Below, in pieces: positions 50,992-58,480 of a DNA stretch of 64,000 bases. This stretch comes from Prevotella sp. (lineage in GTDB: Bacteria > Bacteroidota > Bacteroidia > Bacteroidales > Bacteroidaceae). How positions within the stretch are numbered: the first letter of the stretch is position 1; the number at the start of each line of letters is the position of its first letter. The DNA is taken from the NCBI GenBank assembly GCA_017561825.1, contig JAFZBK010000049.1, positions 31,752 through 95,751 on the forward strand, read 5' to 3'. Made by a program: the position numbers and the translations under genes. Below the pieces are notes generated by a model. It saw nothing but the letters and a program-made list of their open reading frames with translations, did not search any database and was not told the DNA's origin.

Positions 50992-51660
50992 ATGATGAAA
51001 CAGATGAGTGAAGAGGTGAAAGAAGAGGAAATCAAGGAAGAAGTGACAAAAGGGGATGTGAGGGTTGAAGACATCCAAGTGATGGTGGCTGACCCGTCGC
51101 ATGAGAAATACGTGGATACCATCCTGGAGACCATCAGCGAAGCGGCCAAGGTGCGCGGAACAGGTATTGCCAAGCGTACACATGAATACCTGGCAACGAA
51201 GATGCGCGAAGCCAAGGCGGTGATTGCTCTCCATGGTGACGAGTTTGCAGGCTTCAGCTATATCGAGACCTGGGGGAACAAGCAGTATGTTACCACCTCA
51301 GGTCTGATTGTACATCCCAAATACCGCGGTCTGCACTTGGCCAAGCGCATCAAGGACATGACCTTTACATTGGCTCGCATCCGCTGGCCGAAAGCCAAGA
51401 TTTTCTCGCTGACAAGTGGAGCCGCTGTGATGCAGATGAACTCACAGCTGGGCTATAAGCCCGTAACATTTGCCGACCTCACCGATGATGAGGCTTTCTG
51501 GCGGGGCTGTGAAGGCTGTGTGAACGTGGATGTACTGCATCGCACAGGTCGTAAATACTGTATCTGCACAGGTATGCTCTTCGATCCTACGGAGCACCTG
51601 CCCGCAAAGATTCCAGAGGAAGTGCTGGAACGCATCAGACAAATAGACAATAATAAATAA
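50992..51660 (+). CDS. GNAT acyltransferase, probable N-succinylglutamate synthase
   Basis: Protein of 222 aa. A charged N-terminal stretch (MSEEVKEEEIKEEV) precedes a GNAT domain with the acyl-CoA loop GLIVHPKYRGLHLAKRIKD, then a C-terminal part with HRTGRKYCICTGMLF. It lies 14 bp after argR and 5 bp before argG. The orthologue in Bacteroides thetaiotaomicron (BT3761, from memory) was reported from fitness data to make N-succinylglutamate, the first step of this arginine route. The Ser90 of ArgF' in the same window agrees with succinylated intermediates. Confidence 0.85.
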   Translation: MMKQMSEEVKEEEIKEEVTKGDVRVEDIQVMVADPSHEKYVDTILETISEAAKVRGTGIAKRTHEYLATKMREAKAVIALHGDEFAGFSYIETWGNKQYVTTSGLIVHPKYRGLHLAKRIKDMTFTLARIRWPKAKIFSLTSGAAVMQMNSQLGYKPVTFADLTDDEAFWRGCEGCVNVDVLHRTGRKYCICTGMLFDPTEHLPAKIPEEVLERIRQIDNNK

Positions 51661-51665
51661 TAGAT

Positions 51666-52871
51666 ATGGAACAGAAGAAAAAAGTGGTTGTCGCCTTTTC
51701 TGGCGGACTGGATACCAGCTACACCGTGATGAAACTGCATAACGATGGTTATGAGGTATATGCTGCATGTGCCAATACAGGCGGATTCAGTGATGAACAA
51801 TTGAAGAAGAATGAGGAGAACGCCTATAAGCTGGGCGCAAAGGCGTATGTCACCCTCGACGTAACACAGGAGTATTATGCCAAGTCGCTGAAGTACATGA
51901 TCTTCGGCAACGTATTGCGTAACAACTGTTACCCCATCTCTGTCAGCTCAGAGCGTATCTTCCAGGCTATCGCCATTGCCCGCTATGCCAAGGAGATCGG
52001 TGCTGATGCCATCGCGCATGGCTCAACAGGTGCCGGTAACGACCAGATCCGTTTCGACATGACCTTTCTCGTGATGGCTCCTGGTGTGGAGATCATTACT
52101 TTAACACGCGACAAGAAGCTGACGCGTAAGGAGGAGGTGGATTACCTGAACGAGCATGGGTTCTTTGCCGACTTCACCAAACTGAAATACTCGTATAACG
52201 TAGGTATCTGGGGAACCAGCATCTGCGGTGGTGAACTGCTCGATCCGTCACAGGGTCTGCCCGAGGAGGCTTACCTGAAGCATGTCACGAATCCTGAAAA
52301 GGAGTCATTATTGAAGATCACTTTCGAGAAGGGTGAGATCAAGGCAGTGAATGGTGAGGTGTTCGATGATAAGATCAAGGCCATCCAGAAGATTGAGGAG
52401 ATTGGTGCCTCTTACGCTATCGGTCGTGATGCGAACGTGGGTGATACTATTATCGGCATCAAGGGTCGTGTAGGCTTCGAAGCTGCCGCACCTAAACTGA
52501 TCATCGAGGCACACCGCCTGCTGGAGAAGTCAACCCTGAGCAAGTGGCAGCAGTACTGGAAGGACCAGGTGGCTAACTGGTACGGCATGTTCCTGCATGA
52601 GAGTCAGTACCTGGAGCCTGTGATGCCCGATATCGAGGCTATGCTCACTTCTTCACAGCGCAACGTTACAGGTACCGCCATCCTGAAGCTCCGTCCCTTC
52701 GGCTTCGAAACAGTAGGTGTAGATAGCGATAACGATCTGACCAAGTCGAAACTGGGTGAGTACGGTGAGACGCAAACGGGCTGGACAGCTGATGAGGCCA
52801 AGGGATTCATCAAGGTTTCAAGCACTCCGCTCCGCGTTTATTACGGAATCCATAAGGACGAGAAGAGATGA
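51666..52871 (+). CDS. argG: Argininosuccinate synthase
   Basis: Protein of 401 aa. It joins citrulline and aspartate with ATP. The N-terminal PP-loop VVVAFSGGLDTSY is present, with further family motifs AIAHGSTGAGNDQIRFD and STLSKWQQYWKDQVANWYGMFLHESQYLEPVMPDIEA. Family members use the same SGGLDTS loop. It overlaps argC by 4 bp and lies in the argR operon. Confidence 0.95.
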   Translation: MEQKKKVVVAFSGGLDTSYTVMKLHNDGYEVYAACANTGGFSDEQLKKNEENAYKLGAKAYVTLDVTQEYYAKSLKYMIFGNVLRNNCYPISVSSERIFQAIAIARYAKEIGADAIAHGSTGAGNDQIRFDMTFLVMAPGVEIITLTRDKKLTRKEEVDYLNEHGFFADFTKLKYSYNVGIWGTSICGGELLDPSQGLPEEAYLKHVTNPEKESLLKITFEKGEIKAVNGEVFDDKIKAIQKIEEIGASYAIGRDANVGDTIIGIKGRVGFEAAAPKLIIEAHRLLEKSTLSKWQQYWKDQVANWYGMFLHESQYLEPVMPDIEAMLTSSQRNVTGTAILKLRPFGFETVGVDSDNDLTKSKLGEYGETQTGWTADEAKGFIKVSSTPLRVYYGIHKDEKR

Positions 52872-53857
52872 TTAAGGTAGGTATTCTTGGCGCAGCAGGC
52901 TATACAGGCGGAGAGTTGATCCGACTGCTGCTGAACCATCCTGAGGCGGAAATTGTGTTTGCCAACTCAGAGAGTAACGCAGGGAATCCTGTGAGTGATG
53001 TGCACGAAGGACTGATTGGTGAGACTGATCTGCAGTTCACCAACGAGATGCCCTTCGACCAAGTGGATGTGGTATTCTTCTGCTTCGGTCACGGCAAGAG
53101 CGAACAGTTCCTGAAAGAGCATACCATTCCTGAACATGTGAAGATTATTGATCTGGCGCAGGACTTTAGGATTAAGAATGAAGGATTAAGAATTAAGAAT
53201 TATGATTTCATCTATGGACTGCCAGAGATTAATCGTGAGGAAATAGCGAAGGCACAGCATGTGGCCAACCCAGGTTGCTTCGCCACCTGCATCCAACTCG
53301 GACTGTTGCCCGCTGCAAAGATGGGACTGCTCACAGAGGATGTGTCGGTTAACGCTATTACGGGTTCAACAGGTGCAGGACAGAAGCCTGGTGCTACCAC
53401 TCATTTCTCATGGCGTAACAACAACCTGAGTATCTACAAGCCGTTCACCCATCAGCATCTTGCAGAGATCTACCAGAGTTTGAACCAGACTGCTCCTTCA
53501 CCCTTAGGTGAGGCCTCCATTGACTTTATCCCTTATCGTGGTGACTTCGCCCGTGGCATCTTCTGTACAGAGGTAGTCAAAACCACTACACCTATCGAGG
53601 AGATTGTGGAATTCTATAAAGAGTTCTACAAAGATGCTGCTTTTACACACTATACAGATAAGTCAATCGACCTGAAACAGGTGGTGAATACCAACAAGGC
53701 TTTGATTCATTGTGAGAAATACGGCAATAAGCTATTGATCACATCCGTCATTGATAACCTGTTGAAGGGTGCTGTAGGTCAGGCTGTGCAGAACATGAAT
53801 ATCATGTTCGGTATCGATGAAACCACAGGATTAAGACTAAAAGCCTCCGCTTTTTAA
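52868..53857 (+). CDS. argC: N-acetyl/succinyl-gamma-glutamyl-phosphate reductase
   Basis: Protein of 329 aa. It reduces acylglutamyl phosphate to the semialdehyde. An N-terminal Rossmann motif VGILGAAGYTGGELIRLLLNHP, the catalytic Cys in HVANPGCFATC, and ITGSTGAGQKPGATTHFSWRNNNLS are seen. Between DLAQDFRIK and NYDFIYGLPEINR is an extra RIKNEGLRIKN-type stretch produced by an ATTAAGA 7-bp array at 53171-53198. No terminator hairpin follows directly; a repeat-rich region does. The ancestral partner argD is 29 kb away on the other strand. Confidence 0.94.
   Translation: MIKVGILGAAGYTGGELIRLLLNHPEAEIVFANSESNAGNPVSDVHEGLIGETDLQFTNEMPFDQVDVVFFCFGHGKSEQFLKEHTIPEHVKIIDLAQDFRIKNEGLRIKNYDFIYGLPEINREEIAKAQHVANPGCFATCIQLGLLPAAKMGLLTEDVSVNAITGSTGAGQKPGATTHFSWRNNNLSIYKPFTHQHLAEIYQSLNQTAPSPLGEASIDFIPYRGDFARGIFCTEVVKTTTPIEEIVEFYKEFYKDAAFTHYTDKSIDLKQVVNTNKALIHCEKYGNKLLITSVIDNLLKGAVGQAVQNMNIMFGIDETTGLRLKASAF
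53171..53198. repeat. 7-bp-periodic ATTAAGA array inside argC
   Basis: ATTAAG at 53171, 53185 and 53192, with a degenerate unit at 53178. The same unit forms an intergenic array at 5163-5183. Confidence 0.88.
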
Positions 53858-54009
53858 AAACTTGCGCAACATACACTCAGAATACTGAAAAGCCCGATAA
53901 ACAAAGGGAAATCTATCAGTTTTAACATACACTAAGGGTACACCAACATACACTATAGGGGCACCAACATACACGCAACATACACGCGAGATTCACAAAC
54001 GAGTTTTTG

Positions 54010-54047
54010 TTCCCACGTTGGGAACATTTTATTCCCATGTTGGGAAC
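54010..54047. repeat. Pair of TTCCCACGTTGGGAAC palindromes in 22-bp register
   Basis: GTTCCCACGTTGGGAAC (54009-54025) and TTCCCATGTTGGGAAC (54032-54047) start 22 bp apart (54010 and 54032). Core and period are identical to the array at 6784-6849. Confidence 0.93.
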
Positions 54048-54060
54048 ATCGAGTAAGAAG

Positions 54061-54155
54061 CCTAGTTGCTATAAGTAAGTGGCCTAGTTAGAGGTGGTAA
54101 TCAGCCTAGTTACTATGAGAAAGTGGCCTAGTTTCTATACGCAAGTATCCTACTT
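54061..54155. repeat. 22-bp tandem array with CCTAGTT heads
   Basis: CCTAGTT at 54061, 54083, 54105 and 54127, and CCTACTT at 54149, each exactly 22 bp from the last. The rest of the unit is degenerate (CTATaaGtAAGTGG in units 1 and 3). Confidence 0.92.
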
Positions 54156-54361
54156 AGCGGTGTATGTCGCGTGTATGTTATAGGGGCTATAGTGAACGTT
54201 TGTGTATGTTGCGTGTATGTTGAAAACACCCATTTCTCTCGTATATAAAGGCGTTTCCAGCGAAATCCGTGTATGTTGCGCCAGTTTTGTGACTTCAAAA
54301 ATCCGATTGTCAGGTTTTGCAGTCAAATATCTATGATATTGGAAAGGGCTCTTTGCGTGAG

Positions 54362-54394
54362 CAAAACAAAACCGGCAGGAGTTCTTCCTGCCGG
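54362..54394 (-). terminator. Rho-independent terminator of the leftward secreted-protein gene
   Basis: On the minus strand CCGGCAGGA pairs with TCCTGCCGG, followed by TTTTGTTTTG. A near copy of the same hairpin ends the paralogous rightward gene at 61227-61266. Confidence 0.9.
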
Positions 54395-54447
54395 TTGCTT
54401 GTTATTGCGTTTGTTATTTCTATTCGATCATTAGGAAATACAATCCG

Positions 54448-56946
54448 TTATTTCTTAACGTATTTCTTTCCGTTCATGATATAGATACCCTTGGGAAGTG
54501 TGTCGAGTGTACCCTTGCCCACCTTTGTACCAGAGAGGTTGTAAATCTCATAGTCTTCAACGTTGTTTTCTTCTGACACAACGTACAACCCCTCGATACT
54601 GGTAGCTATCTCCTGTATTCCATAGCCGTCGTCGATGGCGAAAGAGAGGGCCTTGGCAGGACTTCCATTTCCAACTGGCCTATAGAGATATGCGTAGGTA
54701 GCCCAGATATTCCAGTCTTTAGCGCCAGTCAAGTGATACATATCACCCTTTGTGATTATCCAGTAGTCGTTGCTTCCACTAGCATTCGCACTGCCGTGAA
54801 TAGTGGATTTGTCAATCACTTTGTGGTAGAATGAGCCCACAAAATGGAGATCTGTTTTGTATTTCGCATCAGTATATGTAACATCTGTTGGGTCTTTAAG
54901 AACAACTTGTCCATTCACGGTTTTTTGCCATTCCGTATATTGATCCTTGATGACACCTGGAATAGAATATGATGCTCCATCAATCTCTAATGTGTGGTTC
55001 AATTCGTTGGTATTACCATTACCAACTTCCACTGACATTCCATTAGGATGTTGTGGGAATTTAGATACATAGATGATATAAGGTGTACCTGCTTGAATCA
55101 CATACTTATCCATGTTCTCGTCTTGATCAAGATCGACAGACCTTGAGAACAAGATGCATCCATCAGGATCGCCATTCAACTGTCCGATAAAAGCACACAC
55201 CTTAGCGTCCTCTCCGAAGGCCTGGCGAACCTGACGACCTGTAAGGCTCAGCGGTAAGCAAATAGTATTCCATTTTTCAACGGCAAAGGTGCGCTGATAA
55301 TATACAGTGGCGGGATAATCGTAGTTGTCGTACCATTTAGCTGTAGTATATGGGTCGACATTTTCCGCTACTTGCTCTTGATCGCCTACCATGTAGTGTA
55401 TGGTTTCTTTGGTTTCCCAATCTTCATCCACAAGCAATGCCTGCTTGCCATGCGCATAGAGGTGTACGTTACCGATTACAGTCCAGCCTTTGGCAACTTT
55501 CTGCTTTATACCAATGGTAAGTTCTGTTTCTCCATTAATCTCCACGAATGTCGTAAGGAGGTAAGCTTTAGGATTGTTGTTAAAAACATATCCTGCAGAC
55601 ACACCACTATGACGTGTGATGGTACTTCCGAGATCCTCGTTTAGTATGGGCTTGACAGGCATCTCTTCTGTTGTCTCAGTATAGGTGCCGTCACCATTTG
55701 GTACCCTTCGCGTTACAACAAAGTAGGATACATGGTCATTGGTGTTGTGATTCTCATCATCGTCATAGAGTGCTTGTGCTGTGAGTTTATATAATCCATC
55801 CACCAGATTAGGGATGGTTGCACCGCGTAATGTCTGCGTGAGTGAATTCACCTCATTATAGATTTCAGCAGCATAATACTCACCGAAATTTGCTCTAAAC
55901 TCATCGTGGTTATAACTGTTGCTTGTTGCTACATTTCTTCCAATTTTTTCACGTGTAATATTACGAGTGGACAGTTCAACGCCATTACACATCACATCCT
56001 GGTTTCGCTGGTGCCAATGAATATTATCGCCAGTAAGCTGTCGACCGTCGAGTGTCATACCATTTTCATTAGTCTCAGGGTCATCCCCTTCACCATTCGT
56101 TTCCCAAACCCAGTAAATACCGTCTTTGTTGTCACGACCGAAAGAGGCATCCTGCACGAACACGCCCAAGTCAACCTCACCCCAGGTAACATCGCCCATG
56201 GCATGATCAAAATCAGTTTCAGAAACAATGATAAACTTGGTTGCTTCATTCCGAGTAAATGTCGTCACCAACTTACCTTGGCTATTAACTCTGATGTACA
56301 TGGCACGATAGTTGTTGGTATTCGTGCCATCTCCATTTTGTGACTCAACATTCTGGAAGATATAGGTGGTTACGCTTTGAGTATGGCTTGAAGTTTCACC
56401 TTTATACCGGACATTACGTTTGGTAGAGGTGGACTCAACAAGTTTCCAATTAGGGAAATTGACAACGTTTCTATGGTCGCCCTCCCAATAAGCCCTTTGG
56501 TTGGAGCGGTCGAGATAGATACTCGAGCCTGCATTGTCGTCATTATTGGGTGACATGCGGTCTCCAAGGTAATCGGAAGTTGTATCCGCATTCCGGATAC
56601 GAGTAATGAGTTGGTAATATGGAGCGCTCGTATTGCGATTACTTAGGTAATATAACGTGTTTGCGGTTACACTTTGAAGTTGCATACGCATACCAACAGG
56701 TGAGATAACTGCCTGAACGCCATAATCACCACTTGCACCTACGTATTGCTCTTTATCATTGACGCTCAGTTGGTCTTTCCATTGCACCAAATAGAAAAAT
56801 TCACCAGAGGCGGCCACTGCTTCTGCCGTAGAACCTTTCCAAACAACGAGACCAGTGTTCATATCTACCTGCTGTGCTAACGCCTGCTGACTTGTGAACA
56901 TCGCAGCCAGCACCACTAAACCTTTGAATAAACTATACTTTTTCAT
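54448..56946 (-). CDS. Large secreted protein with T9SS-like tail, module copy L
   Basis: Protein of 832 aa from ATG 56946, which gives the signal peptide MKKYSLFKGLVVLAAMFTSQQALAQ; the in-frame ATG at 56970 would overlap the peptide gene. Along the chain it matches the protein encoded at 58481 (VDMNTGLVVWKGST, DKEQYVGASGDYGVQAVISPVGMRMQ, ASFGRDNKDGIYWVW, KWYDNYDYPATVYYQRTFAVEKWNTICLPLSLTGRQVRQAFG). It ends with the sorting-type tail EIYNLSGTKVG..LPKGIYIMNGKKYVKK. I do not recognise a catalytic domain. It follows the 81 aa peptide gene by 14 bp and is probably surface-anchored or secreted. Confidence 0.82.
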   Translation of the reverse strand: MKKYSLFKGLVVLAAMFTSQQALAQQVDMNTGLVVWKGSTAEAVAASGEFFYLVQWKDQLSVNDKEQYVGASGDYGVQAVISPVGMRMQLQSVTANTLYYLSNRNTSAPYYQLITRIRNADTTSDYLGDRMSPNNDDNAGSSIYLDRSNQRAYWEGDHRNVVNFPNWKLVESTSTKRNVRYKGETSSHTQSVTTYIFQNVESQNGDGTNTNNYRAMYIRVNSQGKLVTTFTRNEATKFIIVSETDFDHAMGDVTWGEVDLGVFVQDASFGRDNKDGIYWVWETNGEGDDPETNENGMTLDGRQLTGDNIHWHQRNQDVMCNGVELSTRNITREKIGRNVATSNSYNHDEFRANFGEYYAAEIYNEVNSLTQTLRGATIPNLVDGLYKLTAQALYDDDENHNTNDHVSYFVVTRRVPNGDGTYTETTEEMPVKPILNEDLGSTITRHSGVSAGYVFNNNPKAYLLTTFVEINGETELTIGIKQKVAKGWTVIGNVHLYAHGKQALLVDEDWETKETIHYMVGDQEQVAENVDPYTTAKWYDNYDYPATVYYQRTFAVEKWNTICLPLSLTGRQVRQAFGEDAKVCAFIGQLNGDPDGCILFSRSVDLDQDENMDKYVIQAGTPYIIYVSKFPQHPNGMSVEVGNGNTNELNHTLEIDGASYSIPGVIKDQYTEWQKTVNGQVVLKDPTDVTYTDAKYKTDLHFVGSFYHKVIDKSTIHGSANASGSNDYWIITKGDMYHLTGAKDWNIWATYAYLYRPVGNGSPAKALSFAIDDGYGIQEIATSIEGLYVVSEENNVEDYEIYNLSGTKVGKGTLDTLPKGIYIMNGKKYVKK

Positions 56947-56960
56947 GTTGTTGCTGATCT

Positions 56961-57206
56961 TTAATCCCATAAACTCTTAATATCACTTTCCCAAATGTCC
57001 TCATCGTCCCAGTCAATATCCACAAACGCATAAGGATTATTAGCCTTAGCGCCATGACCATCTCCTTCTTCAGGATCTCCTTCAATAATACCTATGTTGC
57101 CTCCATGCCCGTAATCAGGATTCCATGATTCGGGCTCCAATAGGTTCTCTGTTGCTAACTGCAGCACCTCTGTGAAAGGTGCACAGTAAATTGTTTTTTT
57201 CTTCAT
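56961..57206 (-). CDS. Small acidic peptide, conserved leader-like N-terminus, module copy L
   Basis: Protein of 81 aa (starting MKKKTIYCAPFTEVLQLATENLL), with no signal peptide or membrane segment. The N-terminal third is nearly identical to the peptide encoded at 58239. The middle has WNPDYGH.GNIG and GDGHGAKANNPYA in both, and the C-terminus is strongly acidic with Trp (DIDWDDEDIW..SLWD). It is preceded by a full promoter and followed 14 bp later by the large secreted protein. The form (conserved front, variable acidic end, own gene before an exported protein) recalls precursor peptides. No modification enzyme is nearby, so function is unknown. Confidence 0.82.
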   Translation of the reverse strand: MKKKTIYCAPFTEVLQLATENLLEPESWNPDYGHGGNIGIIEGDPEEGDGHGAKANNPYAFVDIDWDDEDIWESDIKSLWD

Positions 57207-57268
57207 TTGTTATATGTTTTTGTTATTCTCAGCGTTATGCTATCTTTTTGTGAATAGTTTTCAGAGCA

Positions 57269-57300
57269 CAAAGGTACGGATATTGATTGGTTCTCGCAAA
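57269..57300 (-). promoter_or_regulatory. Promoter of module L
   Basis: Minus strand TTTG (57300-57297), 20-nt spacer, TACCTTTG (57276-57269); the ATG at 57206 follows about 60 nt later. Confidence 0.82.
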
Positions 57301-57402
57301 AAAAATGGGAAAAAAGTAATTGGAGATGCTAATTTTGATGGACAATTTGTCCGAATGCCGTATTATAAAAATATTTTTCCTTAGATTTCAATAGCAGGAA
57401 AG

Positions 57403-57921
57403 TCAGTTCTCCAGTTCCAGCGTCTCCTTGAACTCTACGGGCGTCATGCCTGTGTAATCCTTGAACAAACGTTGGAAGTTACGGAGGGAAGTAAAGCCGG
57501 AGTCGGTAGCAATAGCCTGGATGGTGTAGTTGGGATGGTCTTTCAGCATCTGACAAGCATGATGAATCCGCAGGTGATTGATGTAGGAAGGAAGCGTTGA
57601 GCCGTTGCCGAACTTCTGCATGATGGTGGCTAAACGGTTCTTGTCAACCCCCAAAAGCTGTGTTACTTGATCGCGGTTGAGATCGGCATGCAGGTAGAGT
57701 TTGTCTTCCACCATGCTTTTCTCCAACTGCTGGAACAGATGCCAGTCTCGATCCTGTACGGAAGAGTCTTGTGTGAGCAACTGTACCTGCTTGCCTAATT
57801 CCTTTTCCTTTCTTAGGCGTTTCAGCAGTTTCAGGTTTTTATGTCTGACGATATGGATGTGCCAGGCGATGATACCCAACAGGGCGATAAATAGCAATAT
57901 AATTAGAACGTAGTTCCACAT
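57403..57921 (-). CDS. Membrane-anchored AraC-family regulator without sensor domain
   Basis: Protein of 172 aa. Residues 3-23 form one membrane helix (WNYVLIILLFIALLGIIAWHI), followed by a basic helical linker (HKNLKLLKRLRKEKELGKQ). Residues 70-170 are a complete AraC-type double HTH (LNRDQVTQLLGVDKNRLATIMQKFG, YTIQAIATDSGFTSLRNFQRLFKDYTGMTPVEF). It looks like the C-terminal part of the TPR-TM-AraC regulators of Bacteroidota with the sensor removed, yet it has its own promoter and ATG. Lying between the two divergent modules, it is the obvious candidate to control both. What it senses is unknown. Confidence 0.85.
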   Translation of the reverse strand: MWNYVLIILLFIALLGIIAWHIHIVRHKNLKLLKRLRKEKELGKQVQLLTQDSSVQDRDWHLFQQLEKSMVEDKLYLHADLNRDQVTQLLGVDKNRLATIMQKFGNGSTLPSYINHLRIHHACQMLKDHPNYTIQAIATDSGFTSLRNFQRLFKDYTGMTPVEFKETLELEN

Positions 57922-57946
57922 GATGTGTTTGTTTTGTTATGCGATA

Positions 57947-57980
57947 CAAAGGTAGTAATATAATTAATTATATTAGCAAT
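57947..57980 (-). promoter_or_regulatory. Promoter of the AraC-type gene with embedded 20-bp perfect palindrome
   Basis: Minus strand -7 box TACCTTTG (57954-57947). The upstream flank 57956-57975 is the perfect palindrome TAATATAATTAATTATATTA, which fills the spacer; a weak ATTG lies at 57980-57977. It is likely an operator. Confidence 0.65.
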
Positions 57981-58133
57981 ATACGGAATAAATTATAAAA
58001 CGTTAACGCAACAAATATATAGACCACTAATAATACGAATCAATATGCAATAGTCAAAACACGACCTAATTTGTTCGTTTTTTCGTATTTTGACAAATTG
58101 TCCACCTTATTATAATAAATTCTTCATAAATAA

Positions 58134-58165
58134 CTTGTGAAAATGCACAAATGTTACTATATTTG
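58134..58165 (+). promoter_or_regulatory. Promoter of module R
   Basis: CTTG at 58134-58137, 20-nt spacer, TATATTTG at 58158-58165; the ATG at 58239 follows about 73 nt later. The 317-bp region 57922-58238 contains this and the AraC gene promoter and no gene. Confidence 0.75.
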
Positions 58166-58238
58166 TACTTTGAAGCTATTACTCTAAACTTATATAAGCT
58201 GTATTCATGTTTTCGATCATAACAAAAACAAAACAAAA

Positions 58239-58466
58239 ATGAAAAAGAGAGAAACTGTATACTGTGCACCTGTTACAGAGGTGCTGCAGTTAGCTACAGA
58301 GAACCTGTTAGACCCGAAGTCATGGAACCCTGATTACGGCCATACAGGTAATATTGGGGTTAATGAAGGTGATCCTGAAGGAGATGGTCATGGTGCCAAG
58401 GCAAACAACCCTTATGCATTGTTTGATCTTGATTGGGATGATAACGATTATAGTTTATGGGATTAA
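58239..58466 (+). CDS. Small acidic peptide, conserved leader-like N-terminus, module copy R
   Basis: Protein of 75 aa (starting MKKRETVYCAPVTEVLQLATENLL), a clear paralogue of the 81 aa peptide at 56961. The block from SWNPDYGH through GNIG, EGDPEGDGHGAKANNPYA is conserved, while the acidic tail is shorter (FDLDWDDNDYSLWD). It has one Cys (near residue 9), also present in the other copy. There is no signal peptide. The gap to the large secreted protein is 14 bp, as in module L. Function unknown; conservation of both peptide and spacing argues that it is translated. Confidence 0.82.
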   Translation: MKKRETVYCAPVTEVLQLATENLLDPKSWNPDYGHTGNIGVNEGDPEGDGHGAKANNPYALFDLDWDDNDYSLWD

Positions 58467-58480
58467 AACATTGAAATGAT

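Larger units (their letters stand above)
53864..54281. repeat. Large nested inverted-repeat region with AACATACAC/GTGTATGTT arms
   Basis: In the 590-bp gene-free stretch after argC, AACATACAC occurs at 53868, 53924, 53945, 53966 and 53977. Its reverse complement GTGTATGTT occurs at 54171, 54202, 54213 and 54269, with one near copy at 54160. The outermost 13 bp (53864-53876 and 54269-54281) are a perfect inverted pair, and the outer spacing is 56 bp on both sides. The centre holds two 22-bp palindromes and a five-unit 22-bp array. I see no gene in it. Confidence 0.9.

Noticed and set aside
54010-54155. Possible CRISPR array
   Set aside because: Units are contiguous and degenerate with no separate spacers, and no cas gene is present.
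53864-54281. Insertion sequence or transposon with inverted ends
   Set aside because: There is inverted symmetry but no transposase or target-site duplication that I can see; the repeats are internal and multiple rather than terminal.
56947-56970. Upstream ATG at 56970 as start of the 832 aa protein
   Set aside because: It would overlap the peptide gene and put a non-signal stretch before a clean signal peptide starting at 56946.
56961-58466. A RiPP biosynthetic cluster
   Set aside because: The peptides look precursor-like, but no radical SAM, cyclodehydratase, ATP-grasp or peptidase-transporter gene lies in the region.
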